From positions 1-64,000 of the forward strand of contig NC_135174.1 of the NCBI RefSeq assembly GCF_041146795.1: 64,000 nucleotides of DNA, read 5' to 3'. Source of the stretch: Maylandia zebra (Eukaryota; Chordata; Actinopteri; Cichliformes; Cichlidae). Position numbers and translations under genes: made by a program. Of the stretch, positions 11,506 to 24,881 are shown in pieces. Positions within the stretch are counted from its first letter, which is position 1. Each line of letters starts with the position of its first letter. The notes below the pieces were generated by a model. The model was not told the origin of the DNA, made no database searches, and saw nothing but the letters and a program-made list of their open reading frames with translations.

Positions 11506-13047
11506 TTAGTGTGAATGCTTGAAAAGCATTCACAGTATTGTTGTTGTAATCTTTATTCTATTTTATTATTATTCTGTATTCCGTACGTTTTTTGTAATCT
11601 ATCTCCTTCAAAACCGTTCAACTTAGAAAAACCATTCAAACACCGTTAGATTCCTATTCTTTTGGACAACATTGCTTCTATTTTTCTCATTTTTAACATT
11701 TATATTTTTAATTTTATTCAACTTTTTTCAACAAAAATTTATAATGTATTTCAATGGGGAGACCCTTCAAATTCTCATTCAACTTCCTCCTCTTTAAACT
11801 GTATCTACTTCCACATACATTGACATAGAGCCACCATTCAAACTTTAAAACGAAGACAAGACATTCAACTATTCAACTTGTATTTATCTTTTCAATATCT
11901 ATTATACTTTTTCTTCAGTTCCAGTTTAAGTTTCATGATGTTTTTTCACCCGTTTCAAAGTTTATAATGGGTGTGTATGGGACGGAATGTTGGGGCTAGA
12001 GTGAGACAGCTCAACTGCTAGAGTGAGAGGAGCAAAAAAATTAATCTTAAAATCTTTTTTAAAACTGCTGCTGTGTCCGCAGCGTTTGCTCTACAGGTAT
12101 GATTTTACCCTCAAAACGTAGCCATCGCTGTCCTCTTTCATCCAATGTGTTTACTATTGTCCTAGGTGTTATGGTTCTTTCGTAAATGTCACCAATGCAC
12201 AGCCTCCTCCCTCCAACTCTTCCATAGACTCTAATGTTAAAATGGGCTCAGAAGGTTCGTTTGAAAATCAGAAGAGCATGGTGTCTTTACACTGTCACCA
12301 CGTCCATATAATAAACTCCACAGGCATGAAAACTGAGAATTCAGTAGACTAGACATTGCTGTCACTCACGGTGAAAGAATTTTGTCAATACGACTTTTAC
12401 TTTTCATTTGGGAACGATTTGTTTCGGCCTGACTTTTCTGTTCATTTTAAGCAGCAAAAGTGAGGCGCATGTCTGTGTACGTGTGTATGGAGCCATTGGG
12501 TGCGGTCACTATAGCAACCAGGCTCACACCTGCCTGCTTAACGAGCTCTGCCTGCCACTGTACCAAGATTCATCTTAAGCACTTCTCTTTCAACTGCTGC
12601 TGTGTCCACAGTGTTACAGCCATCATTTTACCCTCAAATTGTCGCCATTATTGTTCTCTTTCCAACACCGTATCTTTCAAAGCTCAGGCATTTAAACTTT
12701 TTAAACTGTGTGGATCAAAGTGGAGGGATCACATTTGAGTCATTCAGTGATTCAAAGAATATGACCTTTTAATATTCATTCAGATGTTTTCTGACTCTAA
12801 ATGTTCTTTTCTCATTTCTTAGGGTTTTCTAATTTACATTTAAAACATTTTCAGTTTTTTTCCAACTCCTTCTGTGTAACCTTCAGCTTTTAGCAGTTCA
12901 GCACCTTTGTTTTCAGGTTAAATTCGGGTTTTTTTTTTTTATCTCATTCAAGATTTTTAACTTAAATTCAGTAATTAATTCATTTCAGTGCATACATTCA
13001 GATTCAAGCATTCACACTGCAGTTTCTTCAGAAAATGCACTTTCTAG
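11506..13047 (+). repeat. HINE-like unit 5 (1542 bp, with 5' hairpin)
   Basis: It starts TTAGTGTGAATGC with the complete fold-back. It ends with CTAG at 13044-13047. Confidence 0.8.
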
Positions 13048-13079
<32 letters not shown>

Positions 13080-14551
13080 TCCGTACGTTTTTTGGCATCT
13101 CACTCCTTCAAAACCGCTCAACTTAGAAAAACCATTCAAACACCGTTAGATTCCTATTCTTTTGGACATGAATGCTTCTACTTTTCTCATTTTTAACATT
13201 TATATTTTTAATTTTATTCAACTTTATTTAACAAAAATTTATAATGTATTTCAATGGAGAGACCCTTCAAATTCTCATTCAACTTCCTCCTCTTTAAACT
13301 GTATCTACTTCCACATACATTGACATAGAGCCACCATTCAAACTTTAAAACGAAGACAAGACATTCAACTATTCAACTTGTATTTATCTTTTCAATATCT
13401 ATTATACTTTTTCTTCAGTTCCAGTTTAAGTTTCATGATGTTTTTTCACCCGTTTCAGAGTTTATAATGGGTGTGTATGGGACGGAATGTTGGGGCTAGA
13501 GTGAGGCAGCTCAACTGCTAGAGTGAGAGGAGCAAAAAATTAATCTTAAAATCTTTTTTAAAACTGCTGCTGTGTCTGCAGCGTTTGCTCTACAGGTATG
13601 ATTTTACCCTCAAAACGTAGCCATCGCTGTCCTCTTTCATCCAATGTGTTTACTATTGTCCTAGGTGTTATGGTTCTTTCATAAATGTCACCAATGCACA
13701 GCCTCCTCCCTCCAACTCTTCCATAGACTCTAATGTTAAAATGGCTCAGAAGGTTCGTTTGAAAATCAGAAGAGCATGGTGTCTTTCCACTGTCACCACG
13801 TCCATATAATAAGCTCCACAGGCATGAAAACTGAGAATTAGGTAGACTAGACATTGCTGTCGCTCACGGTGAAAGAATTTCGTCAATACGACTTTTACTT
13901 TTCATTTGGGAACGATTTGTTTCGGCCTGACTTTTCTGTTCATTTTAAGCAGCAAAAGTGAGGCGCATGTCTGTGTACGTGTGTATGGAGCCATTGGGTG
14001 CGGTCACTATAGCAACCAGGCTCACACCTGCCTGCTTAACGAGCTCTGCCTGCCACTGTACCAAGATTCATCTTAAGCACTTCTCTTTCAACTGCTGCTG
14101 TGTCCACAGTGTTACAGCCATCATTTTACCCTCAAATTGTCGCCATTATTGTTCTCTTTCCAACACCGTATCTTTCAAAGCTCAGGCATTTAAACTTTTA
14201 AACTGTGTGGATCAAAGTGGAGGGATCACATTTGAGTCATTCAGTGATTCAAAGAATATGACCTTTTAATATTCATTCAGATGTTTTCTGACTCTAAATG
14301 TTCTTTTCTCATTTCTTAGGATTTTCTAATTTACATTTAAAACATTTTCAGCTTTTTTCCAACTTCTTCTTCGGTGTAACCTTCAGCTTTTAGCAGTTCA
14401 GCACCTTTGTTTTCAGGTTAAATTCGTTTTTTTTATTTTTTTTATTTCATTCAATATTTTTAACTCAAAATTCAGCAATTAATTCATTTCAGTGCATACA
14501 TTCAGATTCAAGCATTCACACTGCAGTTTCTTCAGAAAATGCACTTTCTAG
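13048..14551 (+). repeat. HINE-like unit 6 (1504 bp, 5' hairpin replaced by ATT repeat)
   Basis: The junction is CTAG followed by an (ATT)n microsatellite at about 13049-13076, with no fold-back. A one-base deletion near 14197 relative to the other units breaks the shared + frame. It ends with CTAG at 14548-14551. Confidence 0.8.
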
Positions 14552-16047
14552 TTCTATTTTATTATTATTCTGTATTCCGTACGTTTTTTGTAATCTATCT
14601 CCTTCAAAACCGTTCAACTTAGAAAAACCATTCAAACACCGTTAGATTCCTATTCTTTTGGACAACATTGCTTCTATTTTTCTCATTTTTAACATTTATA
14701 TTTTTAATTTTATTCAACTTTTTTCAACAAAAATTTATAATGTATTTCAATGGGGAGACCCTTCAAATTCTCATTCAACTTCCTCCTCTTTAAACTGTAT
14801 CTACTTCCACATACATTGACATAGAGCCACCATTCCAACTTTAAAACGAAGACAAGACATTCAACTATTCAACTTGTATTTATCTTTTCAATATCTATTA
14901 TACTTTTTCTTCAGTTCCAGTTTAAGTTTCATGATGTTTTTTCACCCGTTTCAGATTTTATAATGGGTGTGTATGGGACGGAATGTTGGGGCTAGAGTGA
15001 GACAGCTCAACTGCTAGAGTGAGAGGAGCAAAAAAATTAATCTTAAAATCTTTTTTAAAACTGCTGCTGTGTCCGCAGTGTTTGCTCTACAGGTATGATT
15101 TTACCCTCAAAACGTAGCCATCGCTGTCCTCTTTCATCCAATGTGTTTACTATTGTCCTAGGTGTTATGGTTCTTTCATAAATGTCACCAATGCACAGCC
15201 TCCTCCCTCCAACTCTTCCATAGACTCTAATGTTAAAATGGCTCAGAAGGTTCGTTTGAAAATCAGAAGAGCATGGTGTCTTTCCACTGTCACCACGTCC
15301 ATATAATAAACTCCACAGGCATGAAAACTGAGAATTCAGTAGACTAGAAGCTGCTGTCGCTCACGGTGAAAGAATTTCGTCAATACGACCTATACTTTTC
15401 ATTTGGGAACGATTTGTTTCGCCCTGACTTTTCTGTTCATTTTAAGGAGCAAAAGTGAGGCGCATGTCTGTGTACGTGTGTATGGAGCCATTGGGTGCGG
15501 TCACTATAGCAACCAGGCTCACACCTGCCTGCTTAACGAGCTCTGCCTGCCACTGTACCAAGATTCATCTTAAGCACTTCTCTTTCAACTGCTGCTGTGT
15601 CCACAGTGTTACAGCCATCATTTTACCCTCAAAATGTCGCCATTATTGTTCTCTTTCCAACACAGTGTCTTTCAAAGCTCAGACATTTAAACTTTTTAAA
15701 CTGTGTGGATCAAAGTGGAGGGATCACATTTGAGTCATTCAGTGATTCAAAGAATGACCTTTTAATATTCATTCAGATGTTTTCTGACTCTAAATGTTCT
15801 TTTCTCATTTCTTAGGGTTTTCTAATTTACATTTAAAACATTTTCAGTTTTTTTCCAACTCCTTCTGTGTAACCTTCAGCTTTTAGCAGTTCAGCACCTT
15901 TGTTTTCAGGTTAAATTCGTTTTTTTTTTGTTTTTTTTTAATCTCATTCAATATTTTTAACTCAAAATTCAGCAATTAATTCATTTCAGTGCATACATTC
16001 AGATTCAAGCATTCACACTGCAGTTTCTTCAGAAAATGCACTTTCTA
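14552..16047 (+). repeat. HINE-like unit 7 (1496 bp, 5' hairpin missing)
   Basis: CTAG is joined to TTCTATTTTATTATTATT without the fold-back. It ends with CTAG at 16044-16047. Confidence 0.8.
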
Positions 16048-17537
16048 GTTATTATATTTTATTCTGTATTCCGTACGTTTTTTGTAATCCTACTCCTTCA
16101 AAACCGTTCAACTTAGAAAAACCATTCCAACACCGTTAGATTCCTATTCTTTTGGACAACACTGCTTCCATTTTTCATATTTTTAACATTTATATTTTTA
16201 ATTTTATTCAACTTTATTCAACAAAAATTTATAATGTATTTCAATGGGGAGACCCTTCAAATCCTCATTCAACTTACTCATTTTTAAACTCTTACTACTT
16301 CCACATACATTGACATAGAGCCACCATTCAAACTTTAAAACGAAGACAAGACATTCAACTATTCAACTTGCATTTATCTTTTCAATATCTATTATACTTT
16401 TTCTTCAGTTCCAGTTTAAGTTTCATGATGTTTTTTCACCCGTTTCAGAGTTTATAATGGGTGTGTATGGGACGGAATGTTGGGGCTAGAGTGAGGCAGC
16501 TCAACTGCTAGAGTGAGAGGAGCAAAAAAAATAATCTTAAAATCTTTTTTAAAACTGCTGCTGTGTCCGCAGCGTTTGCTCTACAGGTATGATTTTACCC
16601 TCAAAACGTAGCCATGGCTGTCCTCTTTCATCCAATGTGTTTACTATTGTCCTAGGTGTTATGGTTCTTTCATAAATGTCACCAATGCACAGCCTCCTCC
16701 CTCCAACTCTTCCATAGACTCTAATGTTAAAATGGCTCAGAAGGTTCGTTTGAAAATCAGAAGAGCATGGTGTCTTTCCACTGTCACCACGTCCATATAA
16801 TAAACTCCACAGACATGAAAACTGAGAATTTGGTAGACTAGACATTGCTGTCGCTCACAGTGAAAGAATTTTGTCAATACGACTTTTACTTTTCATTTGG
16901 GAACGATTTGTTTCGGCCTGACTTTTCTGTTCATTTTAAGCAGCAAAAGTGAGGTGCATGTCTGTGTCCGTGTGTATGGAGCCATTGGGTGCGGTCACTA
17001 TAGCAACCAGGCTCACACCTGCCTGCTTAACGAGCTCTCTCTGCCACTCTGCCAAGATTCATATTAAACACTTCTCTTTCAACTGCTGCTGTGTCCACAG
17101 TGTTAAAGCCATCATTTTACCCTCAAAACGTCGCCATCGTTGTTCTTTTTCCAACATCTTGTCTTTCAAAGCTCAGAGATGTAAACTTTTTAAACTGTGT
17201 GTGTCCAAGTGGAGGGATCACATTTTAGTCATTCAGTGATTCAAAGAATATGACCTTTTAATGTTCTTTCAGATGTTTTCTGACTCTAAATGTTCTTTTC
17301 TCATTTCTTAGGGTTTTCTAATTTACATTTAAAACATTTTCAGCTTTTTTCCAACTTCTTCTTCTGTGTAACCTTCAGCTTTTAGCAGTTCAGCACTTTT
17401 GTTTTCAGGTTAAATTTGTTTTTTTTTTTATGTCATTAAAAAAGTTTTAACTCAAAATTCAGCAATTAATTCATTTCAGTGCATACATTCAGATTCAAGC
17501 ATTCACACTGCAGTTTCTTCAGAAAATGCACTTTCTA
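16048..17537 (+). repeat. HINE-like unit 8 (1490 bp, last and most diverged)
   Basis: It has no 5' fold-back. The second internal module (about 17087-17165) is closer to the first module than in other units, reading CAAAACGTCGCCATCG. The final CTAG at 17534-17537 is followed by a T-run, the expected flank of a helentron 3' end. Confidence 0.8.
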
Positions 17538-17559
17538 GTTTTTTTAAAGTTATTGTTAA

Positions 17560-18273
17560 CCCTTTAAGCCGGTCAGAGCAGCACGCTCCGTTTTGCGTAA
17601 CTATTTTTAAATCCCTGTAGAACCTGAACCCTGTAAGCTAGCGCAATAATTTGTTTTGCATATGAAACCGGAGGAGTTGTACTTACATCTGATGCCATCA
17701 GCTTGTCCTCGGTCACGGTTTCGTTCCACATATAGCTTTGCAAAAATTGCATAAAAAGCGCTTGCAGGAACAAAAACATAATATTCCAGAAACACGCTTT
17801 GCCGTTCCTATCAGCTGTTCGTAACACTTCCCACAGTGAAATGATGCACCTGCTGTTTTCTTTGCAAATCTGCATCATAGGATTGTTTTTTGTTTTTCCT
17901 GCAGTATATAAAAATTGCTGTATCTCCAAAATAAAACTATGAAGACACTCAAAATAAATTTCCTGTGGTGGGAAACTATTTTTTGCAACTTTATTGTATT
18001 TAAAGTTTTGAGGGATAAGCCTCTTAAATTTCTCCAAGTAGAAATATATGTAAACAAAACAAAAGCGATTTTCAATTTTTTTTGTAGTTTATTGCACTTT
18101 TTTGCAATTTATGTAATTACTATGGACTTAATGCATACATATTATTAAAATATGGGCTATAACAGTTGTATTGATGTATAGCAACTTGAAATGCTCCCAC
18201 AAATGGCACTGCAGCATGTAAAAAAAATAATATAAGCTCTGGTGGACTTGGTTCTATAGTAGGTCTTAAAGGG
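17560..18273. mobile_element. piggyBac-type non-autonomous element (MITE)
   Basis: The element is 714 bp and starts CCCTTTAAGCC; its right end is CTTAAAGGG, giving 9-bp perfect terminal inverted repeats. It is flanked on both sides by TTAA (17556-17559 and 18274-18277), the target site of piggyBac transposases. The interior has no transposase motif. A 154-codon open frame on - (17573-18037) crosses most of the element but has no recognisable piggyBac domain, so I treat it as non-coding. Confidence 0.85.
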
Positions 18274-18277
18274 TTAA

Positions 18278-18359
18278 ATAAATATCGTCAAATAATCGTG
18301 ATCTCAATTTCAGTGAAAATAATCGTGATTATCATTTTTGCCATAATCGAGCAGCCCTA
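18278..18359 (-). mobile_element. Terminal fragment of a hAT-type element
   Basis: On the minus strand it reads TAGGGCTGCTCGATTATGGC, followed by repeats of ATCACGATTATTT. This is a common terminus of fish hAT-family non-autonomous elements and shares TAGGGCTGC with the hAT element at 41455. No opposite end is found in the window. The piggyBac MITE lies directly inside it, and SERCA coding sequence starts within 3 bp of its outer end. Confidence 0.65.
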
Positions 18360-18361
18360 AG

Positions 18362-20569
<2,208 letters not shown>

Positions 20570-21078
20570 ATTCAGCCAACCCATCACCATTAACCTGTAA
20601 CTAAACCAAGGTATTCCAAGGCTCACACTGCAGTGTGTAGCGCTGTGTAGAGACTGTTTGTCTGTTTGTGTATTTGTTGTTATTTCAATGTGTTCAAGCT
20701 GTTATCACTGTGACCTCCGGGGTCTCCTCACTACTCATTCATTGAAAATCAAATTGAAAAACATTGGGTATCATGACTTCTGTATGGGGAGACCCTCGAG
20801 TGTGTTGATCTGAGGTTTCTGTTTATTGGTTTTTGTTTTTTTCTTCGTGAGATCACCGTGAGCAGGTGAGTAGATCACTTTGTATCTCACCAAGGTTACC
20901 TTTTATAATCATTATATAAACATTAAACAAATGTTTTTTCTTAGCACTTTATGATATAGCTGTAAGCAGATAAAAGGTCTGTGTGAGTATTAATTGTTCC
21001 CTTTGTCAACAGATTTTACTCTTAATCTCTTTTACTGTTAGCATTATGTGTAGTTTTTTCCTCTAGAGCTGCAATAAA
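20570..21078 (+). other. Probable 3' untranslated region of the SERCA1 gene
   Basis: After the stop codon the sequence is AT-rich, with the first clear AATAAA at 21073-21078 and a second near 21178. The exact cleavage site cannot be read. No further coding exon is recognised; I did not find the alternative acidic tail known for the juvenile SERCA1b isoform. Confidence 0.5.
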
Positions 21079-21750
21079 CTCCAAAATAATTTATTACATG
21101 TTTATATGAAGCTTATAAATAATAACAGTGACTTTTTCATAAAGTAAGCCCCACATTTAAAATGCTCTCCCTTGTAAATAAAGGCTTAAATTGTCTTAAA
21201 CTTCTTAAACTAGCTTATATTTCTGAAAGAAAGTCATACTGTGAAACTGTTCTTTGTTCTCCTTATGAAGACAAATCGGGGATGTAGCTTTTTTTATGTT
21301 TAAACCCTCAAACTCTGGAACCTACCTTCAAATATGAAGTCTAACAATAATTTCAAGCAGTTCTTAAAATACACCTTTTTAATGAGACATTTAGCTAATG
21401 TTTCCACTAAATAATAGATCGCTATACAGCCTACGAGTGAGCTCAGCCACATTTAGTGGTCTGGTAAATAAAGAGCATGTGCATTTTGTCTTTGTCAGTA
21501 TCATGTTGGCCTCCTACTTCTGTCGTGTCAAAGTTTGTTTGTTTTCATATTTCTGTTTATATTCAACAGGATTTTGTGCAGAATTTAATTTTATGTATTG
21601 CTTACAGATAAAGTGCTTAAGAAATTTAAGAAAACACAACTATTTTACAAATCTGTAAAGTTTTTACATTTCTTTGGGGGGTTTAACCAAGTTCATGTTC
21701 TAATTTGAGCCAACACACCAGACCTGACTGAGAAGTCAAAAGCTAAGTGA

Positions 21751-22054
21751 GGGTAACTGTGGTTCAGGGGATTGGGAAGCGCTTCTGTAACCGGAAGATC
21801 GCCAGTTCGATCCCTGGGCTCTCTGTCCTGGTTGTTGTGTCCTTGGGCAAGACACTTTACCCTACCGGTGTTGGCCAGAGGGGCCGATGGCGCGATATGG
21901 CAGCCTCGCTTCTGTCAGCCTGTCCCAGGGCAGCTGTGGCTACAACCGTAGCTGCCTCCACCAGTGTGTGAATGTGAGAGTGAATGAATAGTGGCATTGT
22001 AAAGCGCTTTGGGTGCCTTGAAAAGCGTTATATAAATCCAATCCATTATTATTA
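21751..22054 (+). mobile_element. tRNA-derived SINE (fish AFC/ROn-1-like type)
   Basis: The head is tRNA-like, with an A-box region around GTGGTTCAGGGG and a B-box GTTCGATCCC near 21805. It is followed by TCCTTGGGCAAGACACTT and the tail GTAAAGCGCTTTGGGTGCC...ATATAAATCC and an ATT repeat. These body and tail motifs are typical of percomorph SINEs mobilised by an L2-like LINE. AAGCTAA occurs on both sides and may be the target duplication. The short open frame inside is not a gene. Confidence 0.85.
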
Positions 22055-23318
22055 AACACTGAAGCTAATTTTCTGTTCAGCAATGTAAAAAAATAACTGT
22101 ACTGGCAAAAAAGTAAGTAAAGTCCTCAGTAAGTAACTGGCATTTGAAGTAATAATGTGCTTTATTATTTTGTAAAACAGTAAATTTATAAATACACGAA
22201 TGACAATATTTCTTTTTTAGCATCAAAAATATCATTTTGATTAAAGGGCTTGTGTATAAAGGCTGATTAACCAGACCAGAAATATTAAAAAATATTTTAG
22301 TAAACTAACAAAACTGTTAATTTAGGGCAGCTGACCACCCTTACCTTGGTGGTCTTATAAATTTTTAAGCACTGTGTATTTGTGTGTCTGTGTGTGTGTG
22401 TGCGCGTGCGCAGGTGTCTGTTTATATGTATGTATTTCTGATGCATTGCTTGTATTTTGTAGTTTTAATATGTTTTTATGCTTGTGACGTCCTTTGATCC
22501 TCTGCATGCCATATTGAGCTGTACACAAACTGAATTTTGTGAAGCCCTGTCACTTTAAGTTTGAGAGACGCTATCAAAGTGTCATTCTTCTTATCACACG
22601 AGAAATCACGTAGTTTTCCTTTGTTTACCAAATCACGTGTCTCTGGTCTCTGCAGCAGGTACAGAAGTTAAATAGAGATGTAGAAGAAGAGGATCTTCAG
22701 GGCTGAAGAGAAAGAAGCGGAGGAGAGAGAAAGATCACAGCCAGAGAGGGGAGCCATAAAGAAGAAAAAGACTGAAAAAAGAAAACCTTATGGAAAAAAA
22801 ACAAACAATAAAATTTGTTTAAAATCTGCAATAAAAATAGTCTCTGTATAAGGAAGGAGATTGAATTAAAATGAGGGGAAGTATCCTGATTAACCAGATA
22901 AAGCAGTAATATTTATGATTTTATTCTAAGAAGTAAAGTATGTATTAAAGGTGATTATTTTTTTTGTTAACCTTGGATATTCTCAGCTGTTGTGTTTTTG
23001 CGTCCTCTGTCCATTTTCATATGACTGACTTTCCAGCTCATTACTTTGATTCTAGTCTTCGTTGCTCGTGTCTTGTGCAGCCTCCCTGCTTTAGCTGGGC
23101 TCTGTACAGTGTGGTGTAGGGTTGTTTAAAATGACTTCATATGGGCAGAAAAACCACTTGCTTTCAGCCGCCAGCGCTCTCTATGACCATGCGGTCAGCG
23201 GACTCAGTTGGAGGTCTCGTGACATAAAATGGGCATGTCTACTCAGTCACAACACTTTTGGTCTTATATATTGTTTACTTGATAAGCTGCAATAAAGTGA
23301 TGATTAAAAACTTGTGAA
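22055..23318. other. Intergenic stretch between SERCA1 and the sulfotransferase
   Basis: It contains a TG/CG microsatellite at 22381-22412. An A/G-rich block at about 22660-22800 follows an acceptor-like GTCTCTGCAG and precedes AATAAA, but no reading frame supports a coding exon. A + strand AATAAA at 23291-23296 suggests a transcript end. Nothing else is recognised. Confidence 0.5.
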
Positions 23319-23342
23319 TTTATTGTGGAGCATGTTTTTATT
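23319..23342 (-). terminator. Candidate polyadenylation signals of the sulfotransferase
   Basis: TTTATT on the plus strand at 23319-23324 and 23337-23342 reads AATAAA on the minus strand, 235-260 nt after the stop codon at 23577. Spacing fits a short 3' UTR. Confidence 0.5.
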
Positions 23343-23576
23343 GGGAGTACATTTAGATGACCTCCTCTGGAAATGCCACGAGGATGAGTGATTACAGTGT
23401 TCAACATCCATACATATTAAATGTGAGTCAAACCATTTTAATTTTATAGCAACTATTTTGGTTTTTTTAGCCCATGACGGATTTTTTTTGTTTTTCGCTT
23501 CTGCTGTTTAAGCGTGGCTCAGCGACAGTCATCAGTCTTTGGTTTGCACGGCGAATTCCAGAAACCCCCGGATCCA

Positions 23577-24781
23577 TTAGATGAGGGTCCTGAACGGTAT
23601 GTCGACGTCCTTCATCTGCTTTTCATAGTCTTCATCAAACAGCTTTGATTGCTCAGCTGTGAAATGGTTTTTCCAGTCACCCACTTCACCTGCATATGAA
23701 AAGGAAGACAATTTTGTTAAGTTGGAAAATTTATGCTAAAGCCTCTATCAATGTTTTTGTTTTTTTTGTTTTTTTGCACAAATGAATAACTGACTGGTGC
23801 TTAAAAAATGTTTTCCAAAACAGTCATATGTAATGCCCACACAGTGTCTCATTTACCGCTAAATACATTTATTAAATTATAACATGTAACATACAACATG
23901 CGTGTAAACACTGTTCACATTTTGTATCACTGTGGATTTTAAATCAAAAACTGCAAAGTGCAGAATTCCAGCTTGAACTGCTCCGGATGTTTTTCAGCCA
24001 TTTTTATATGTAGTCATTAGATGATTGATTGACAAGCAGTTTCTTGAGGCCATGAAATTTCAGAACTTATCAAACAATCCTTTTATTTAAAATCATGTAC
24101 GTTTGTTAAACTCATTTTAAGCCTGTGAAAATGTGAGGTTATCTGTATGACTAGCTGTAATGTTTAGCCCCATACTTTTTTAAAAACCTGGACGTCTGCA
24201 TTTCAGTTACATCTTGACTGTTTGAGTTAAGATCCACTGTGATGTGTACAGAGGTAAAACTCCCAAAACTGTATCTTTGTTTATAGATGTAATTATATTG
24301 TGCTGATTAAATACTTAATGACTGGTTTGTTAAAAGTGAGGGGGAAAAACTGACCATATAATTGTTGCAGAAGCCCAGGCTAACGATGCCTTGTTTGAAC
24401 TAAAAATCCTCCAAAACTTTAAATCGACTCTAGTTAATATCTGCCAACAGACTTATTCATTTGAGTGTTAAGTTGTTGTAATGTATAAATAAAATAGAAG
24501 CGAGAGCTCAAAATCCAGGGACCTCTAGGGGGTGCCCCTGCACTGAAGGACAGGTAGCAGAGCAGTAATTGCTGCCTTTGAGGAGCTCAGACTGTTCACA
24601 AGTTGATTTAACCTTGTGACATTATTACATGAAGATATTTGTGTGTCTGAGACAAATATAGGTGTTCATGACATTTTAACTGCCCTACGTAAGGCACTCA
24701 CTGGCGACTGAGATTGACTTTCCTGCATATCTTTAATTTAATAGTGCACCTTTTCTCATGAAAGGAGAGATGGACTTGTCA
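23577..24781 (-). CDS. Cytosolic sulfotransferase (SULT1-like), last two exons
   Basis: Cytosolic sulfotransferases transfer sulfate from PAPS to phenols, steroids and similar acceptors. The penultimate exon ends at 24750 with KSISPFMRK and a GTGCAC donor; its start lies in the gap at 24782. The last exon (23577-23689, 113 nt) begins after a CAG acceptor and reads G-EVGDWKNHFTAEQ, then FDEDYEKQM and ends DIPFRTLI-stop. RKG-x-xGDWKN.FT is the signature that contacts the PAPS 3'-phosphate in this family, and the FDEDY tail is typical of SULT1. Phase joins correctly (AAA G / GT). The remaining ~240 N-terminal residues are not in the window. The subfamily is not certain. It is convergent with the SERCA1 gene. 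Confidence 0.9.
23690..24749 (-). other. Last intron of the sulfotransferase gene
   Basis: This is AT-rich sequence between a GTGCAC donor (minus, at 24749) and a TTTCATATGCAG acceptor (at 23690). No other feature is seen. Confidence 0.8.
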
Positions 24782-24881
24782 NNNNNNNNNNNNNNNNNNN
24801 NNNNNNNNNNNNNNNNNNNNNNNNNNNNNNNNNNNNNNNNNNNNNNNNNNNNNNNNNNNNNNNNNNNNNNNNNNNNNNNNN
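24782..24881. other. Assembly gap, 100 N
   Basis: Exactly 100 N, a conventional length for a gap of unknown size. The sulfotransferase penultimate exon abuts its left edge and a supervillin-like exon its right edge, both on the minus strand. Confidence 0.99.

Larger units (their letters stand above)
5345..17537 (+). mobile_element. Tandem array of eight HINE-like (non-autonomous helentron) units
   Basis: Eight head-to-tail units of 1490-1562 bp fill 12,193 bp; each ends in CACTTTCTAG. CTAG termini are at 5341, 6903, 8451, 10007, 11502, 13044, 14548, 16044 and 17534. Each unit ends with subterminal repeat TTCAAGCATTCACAC, then a 9-bp-stem hairpin (TGCAGTTTC-TTCA-GAAAATGCA), then CTAG before T. 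The left end of full units starts with GTGTGAATGCTTGAA, the inverted partner of the 3' repeat, which also folds back on AAGCATTCAC. Subterminal inverted repeats, a 3' stem-loop and a CTAG/T end are the published structure of helentron-associated interspersed elements. Units look mostly over 90% identical by eye. Conserved short frames inside (about 92 codons on +, 98-101 on -) have no recognisable domain and are not called as genes. Confidence 0.82.

Noticed and set aside
6305..17239. Conserved 92-103 codon + frames and 98-101 codon - frames in the 1.5 kb units
   Set aside because: Their conservation is explained by the recent duplication of the units. They overlap structural repeats, have no domain, and unit 6 carries a frameshift.
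17573..18037. 154-codon minus-strand frame as a possible piggyBac transposase
   Set aside because: No DDD-type motif or cysteine-rich C-terminus; it covers the MITE interior almost to its TIR and is far below the ~580 residues of a transposase.
21747..21971. 74-codon frame at the SINE
   Set aside because: It lies in the tRNA-derived SINE head and body; not a gene.
22650..22810. Possible extra exon after GTCTCTGCAG upstream of AATAAA
   Set aside because: No reading frame joins to a neighbouring gene and the block is low-complexity A/G-rich; it could be a non-coding exon but cannot be supported.
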